This document shows, in pieces, positions 61,476 through 64,000 of a stretch of DNA of 64,000 nt. The position numbers and the translations under genes are program-made. Every line of letters begins with the position of its first letter. Position 1 is the stretch's first letter. The notes below the pieces were generated by a model, which was given only the letters and a program-made list of their open reading frames with translations, was not told the origin of the DNA and made no database searches. This DNA is from Streptomyces sp. NBC_00461 (GTDB taxonomy: Bacteria; Actinomycetota; Actinomycetes; Streptomycetales; Streptomycetaceae). The stretch lies in the NCBI RefSeq assembly GCF_036013935.1, contig NZ_CP107902.1, positions 10,077,001 through 10,141,000 on the forward strand, given 5' to 3'.

Positions 61476-61830
61476 CCTCCTCGGGTACGGGCGGAAGCGA
61501 CGATGCTGCGGCTGCCCGACGGCCCTGCGCCGGCGTGGATGAGGGCCGCGGTCCGACCTCCACACCGGAGAGGATGCCGCGGATCGTGGCTGGGGCACCA
61601 ATGCCGAAGATGAGGGCCGGCCATGGCCCACTGATCTGATCATGCGCAGCGGTGGCCACAACGGATCCCAGCACGAGCCCGGCGGCCAGCACGAAAAGCC
61701 GCGGCCACAGCTCGCCCTCCTTACGCCACGGCCAGGTGTACCCGGCCGACACCACGGCCGCAGACAAGGACAGCACCGAGGCCGCTCCTCCGCCGGCCAA
61801 ACCCCACAGCGCCGCCTGCCACCACGTCAT
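61450..61830 (-). CDS. Three-helix membrane protein upstream of the pentapeptide gene
   Basis: 126 aa. Helices near residues 4-28 (WWQAALWGLAGGGAASVLSL), 41-62 (RLFVLAAGLVLGSVVATAAH) and 68-84 (WPALIFGIGAPATIRGI), then a charged Pro/Ala-rich tail. ATG 61830 was chosen over TTG 61854; neither has a good ribosome binding site. The overlap with the pentapeptide gene suggests translational coupling. Confidence 0.58.
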   Translation of the reverse strand: MTWWQAALWGLAGGGAASVLSLSAAVVSAGYTWPWRKEGELWPRLFVLAAGLVLGSVVATAAHDQISGPWPALIFGIGAPATIRGILSGVEVGPRPSSTPAQGRRAAAASSLPPVPEEGEVREDAP

Positions 61831-62054
61831 CCCCAGACGATAGCTGCTCAACACAGCTATTCACAGGGCAAGTTGGAGACCGCGCCGGCGTCCAGGCCAC
61901 CGCGTGCCAGCCGCAGATGCCTTTCCGCAGGACCCGTCATGAGGTTGTGCCTCGCCGGAGTGGCTCAGGGGGAGCAGTGGCCACGGCATGGCGAGGGGGC
62001 GCACAGGCGGAGGGCATCGTGCGGGTGTGCGCCGGGCGGACGTGGGGGCGTGCA

Positions 62055-62467
62055 CGATGGACCGGATGAACTGGGACGCGGACTTCGCACGGCCATAGAG
62101 ATGGCAGAACAGCCGCTCAGCAGAGCACGGCGCGTCGGAGCGGAGCCACGGCGAGACGTCGACGGCCAGGACCAGCCGCCCATCAGGGAACCGCGGCAGC
62201 GGCAGGCTGGCCAGCACAGTCCGCAGCTGCTCGACATCGATGTGACCGTTGTTCAGGCCGCCGTACATCCCGCCGTGACCACGCCGGTGCTCAGGCATCA
62301 ACGTCAGATCGACTGGCGACTTCACCGGGCCGTTCGCACACAGCACTGCGTCGGCAAAGCTCGAACCGTTCATCGCGCCGGGCGGTCAGACACACATAAA
62401 AGTCGCCCCGGAACCGGGACACGTGGGCCAACGCATCCCGTCCAGGCCCGGACCGGGGCAGAGCCAT
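62055..62467 (-). pseudogene. 5' remnant of an NF041680-type transposase gene
   Basis: From ATG 62467 one frame reads HVSRFRGDFYVCLTARRDER, then another reads ADAVLCANGPVKSPVDLTLM, PEHRRGHGGMYGGLNNGHID, RLVLAVDVSPWLRSDAPCSA and RLFCHLYGR. This matches the N-terminal half of a Streptomyces DDE transposase family, where the DVS..WL....A motif carries the first Asp. A frameshift near 62373 and loss of the 3' half inactivate it. Confidence 0.62.
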
Positions 62468-62519
62468 GTTCACAGCCTTCGCGCTGATCTGATCCCCATG
62501 GCCCGCATCACCGCGGCTC

Positions 62520-62728
62520 GCGCGACGCCGGCCGGTTCCTCGTTGCGGGGGAGGAGTTCGAATGCTGCGGGTCCGGACAGGCCCGCCGCGTCTACGTCAC
62601 CGAGGTGGCCGGCAGGCGGCGGAACCTGACCCACGAGGAGGAGGCGGCGTTCTGGTCCTGGGCGACGGTGGAGGTGCTGCGGCACACCGGCATCCGGATC
62701 GAGGAGATGCTGGAGCTACGGGACATGG
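62520..62728 (+). pseudogene. Internal fragment of a tyrosine recombinase (integrase) gene
   Basis: YVTEVAGRRRNLTHEEEAAF, then WSWATVEVLRHTGIRIEEML and ELRD. The H-T-G-I-R sequence carries the first catalytic Arg of phage-type integrases. No second half is present; the frame runs into the NTF2-like pseudogene. Confidence 0.6.
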
Positions 62729-62729
62729 A

Positions 62730-63174
62730 CGCCGTCGCGGACCTGTTTCGTGCCCGACGTGCGGGTGGGACGCGACGAATTCGGCCGCGCGGCGCTGCAC
62801 CCCTGGTACACCGAGGCCATGCGAGCCTCGAGAACCACGATCCACCAGGTGACCAACCACATCGTGGACTTCGACGACGCGACCGCGCCAGAGGCGTCGT
62901 CTACTGCCGGGATCAGCTCGAACGGCTCTCCACCGGTCATTGGGAGGCCGGGTAACTGCAGCACTGGGACGACTACCTGCCCGTGGACGGCGAGTGGTGC
63001 TTCCGGCGGCGGAAGTTTCACCGCTGGTAGCTGGCGGACGCACTGTCCAGACCCGCACACGGCACCGGCGTGAACGACGGCAACGACCTGCTGGGCGCCC
63101 GCCAGCTGCCCGAGTCCTTCCCGACCTGGGCACCGTACTGGGGCTCCGCCGACAGCCACTCTCCCCACGCCTGA
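62730..63174 (+). pseudogene. NTF2-like (SnoaL superfamily) gene with a frameshift and in-frame stops
   Basis: One frame reads MRASRTTIHQVTNHIVDFDDA, the next DRARGVVYCRDQLERLSTGH WEAG before a stop, then after that stop LQHWDDYLPVDGEWCFRRRK FHRW, an in-frame TAG, and LADALSRPAHGTGVNDGNDL with LPESFPTWAPYWGSA to TGA 63174. The whole reads as a SnoaL-like hydroxylating/isomerase-fold protein with a shift and two nonsense codons. The 5' end is lost into the integrase remnant. Confidence 0.6.
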
Positions 63175-63279
63175 CCGCCCATGCCTCCCGACGCGCGGAT
63201 GACACTGCGCGGACCGCACCCGCCGGGCCGGGTCCGGAGGTGGCCCGGTCAGATCCCGCACCTCAACCAGTGCCCGACC

Positions 63280-63655
63280 CGCACGACCGCCTCAAAGCCC
63301 TGATCGAGGCATGGGAGCGCAGGCGGGCGAGTGCAGATGGGTCGATGCCGGCCAGCAGGCGCCAGGCGGTCGGTGTGGAGGCGACGGGGCCGAACACCGC
63401 CGCCTGGTCACGCAGTAGGGCCAGGGTCGCTATCGCTTCACCGCCGTCGGCGAGCTTGACCGCGAGATCGACCGCGATCCGGCCGGGATCGTGTCCGGTG
63501 CCACGCGGTCGTAGCCGGCGCAGTGCGTCCGTGAAGGCGCTGGTCAGGCCGGTGACATCGGCCAGCAGGCGGGATCACGGCGTGGCTGACCACCCCGTGA
63601 CCGTCGGCCGACACGACGAGCTTGAGGCGCGACCGGGTAGGGGGCAGGCAGAAAG
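63280..63655 (-). pseudogene. 5' remnant of an IS1380-family transposase gene
   Basis: The minus strand from about 63655 reads SRLKLVVSADGHGVVSHAVI, then after a small shift LLADVTGLTSAFTDALRRLR, DPGRIAVDLAVKLADGGEAI, TLALLRDQAAVFGPVASTPT and WRLLAGIDPSALARLR. This is the N-terminal region of IS1380 transposases (LRDQ...GPVAS..TAWR.L). GAAAGTGCC at 63651 and GGCACTTTC at 63713 flank its start as short inverted repeats. Confidence 0.6.
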
Positions 63656-63789
63656 TGCCATCCTGCTGTGATGACAGAGACTTTCGACAAGCCTCATCTT
63701 CCCAGTTCAGAAGGCACTTTCGCCTTTCCGATCACGACTCGAACACTGCCGCAAGTGAAACGCGCAGGCTAGTGCCTTCGGAGCACCTC

Positions 63790-64000
63790 ATGAGCCAGCC
63801 GCCCCCTCCCGGACAGCGTTTCGACGAACTCGGCAGCCTGCTGCAAGCCTATGCACAGACAGGCTTCACCTTCGCCGACACGGCGGAGACCCCTGGTCCC
63901 GGCCTGGCCTCGTATCTCAGGATCGCCGCGAGGGACCCTGAACGCGCGGCAACGGCGCTCCGTCAAATTGATGACCTACTCTCCGTCGGGCTCTTCTCCG
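63790..64000 (+). CDS. 5' part of an unknown gene running off the right edge
   Basis: ATG 63790 begins a frame of at least 70 codons, RFDELGSLLQAYAQTGFTFA, then SYLRIAARDPERAATALRQI, DDLLSVGLFS, with no stop before the edge. Repeated acidic/hydrophobic helix patterns suggest a small helical protein, possibly like CdiI-type contact-inhibition immunity proteins, but this is a weak resemblance. Confidence 0.4.
   Translation, partial: MSQPPPPGQRFDELGSLLQAYAQTGFTFADTAETPGPGLASYLRIAARDPERAATALRQIDDLLSVGLFS

Noticed and set aside
63651..63721. GAAAGTGCC/GGCACTTTC inverted repeat near the IS1380 remnant as intact IS ends
   Set aside because: The arms are only 9 bp, lie 53 nt apart on one side of the transposase remnant and do not bracket it, so they cannot be the two ends of one element.

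Overview
The window is high-GC actinobacterial DNA and almost certainly comes from a Streptomyces chromosome. Support for this is the strong G/C bias at third codon positions, frequent GTG/TTG starts, many ATGA overlaps, and Streptomyces-type families: VanS/VanR/VanJ, NB-ARC-TPR regulators, SpoIIE phosphatase-kinases, type III PKS, TerD proteins and LAxTG surface proteins. The many broken transposase genes suggest an accessory or chromosome-arm region. No rRNA, tRNA or CRISPR array was seen.

0-6 kb: a glycopeptide-response locus (vanS-vanR on the minus strand, vanY and vanJ on the plus strand) without vanK or vanHAX, then a divergent WYL regulator/VOC protein pair and a decayed maleylpyruvate-isomerase-like gene. 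6-15 kb: a secreted two-repeat protein, an XRE/NB-ARC/TPR regulator, a fulvocin C-related cysteine-rich protein, a type III polyketide synthase and a SpoIIE-type phosphatase. 15-18 kb: a rifamycin-associated element (RAE), the 5' stub of what looks like a rifamycin-type glycosyltransferase, and an intact rifampin phosphotransferase gene whose start overlaps the stub's stop (ATGA). 18-27 kb: small membrane proteins, a LuxR-like gene without an obvious start codon, a DEAD-box helicase whose ribosome binding site lies in a hairpin, and a minus-strand operon of ECF sigma factor, zinc-finger membrane protein, ABC ATPase and two membrane proteins.

27-32 kb is a gene graveyard with fragments of IS5, nitrilase, IS110, SDR, membrane protein, GNAT and TauE-like genes, among a few intact genes (a hypothetical protein, a deoxyribosyltransferase-like protein, a methyltransferase, a DUF4232-type lipoprotein). 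32.7-34.2 kb holds a divergent HxlR regulator/quinone oxidoreductase pair.

34-52 kb is an exopolysaccharide or surface-glycan locus. It encodes nucleotide-sugar enzymes (UDP-glucose dehydrogenase, UDP-glucuronate decarboxylase-like, GalE, a paratose-epimerase-like SDR), an initiating phosphoglycosyltransferase, WecG/TagA and two GT4 glycosyltransferases, a Wzx-type flippase, a Wzy-type polymerase, a tyrosine autokinase with a low-molecular-weight tyrosine phosphatase, and a DUF4012 protein coupled to a His-rich LADTG surface protein. Together these could make UDP-GlcA and UDP-xylose, assemble a lipid-linked oligosaccharide, flip and polymerise it, and control chain length by a phosphorylation cycle.

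52-64 kb holds more IS debris (IS5, IS481, NF041680-type, integrase, IS1380), a HIT-like protein, a second VOC/WYL divergent pair, a DUF4236-TerD fusion, a VWA protein, a membrane protein/lipoprotein pair, a pentapeptide-repeat protein overlapping a membrane protein, a nonsense-bearing NTF2-like pseudogene, and the 5' end of a gene that runs off the right edge.
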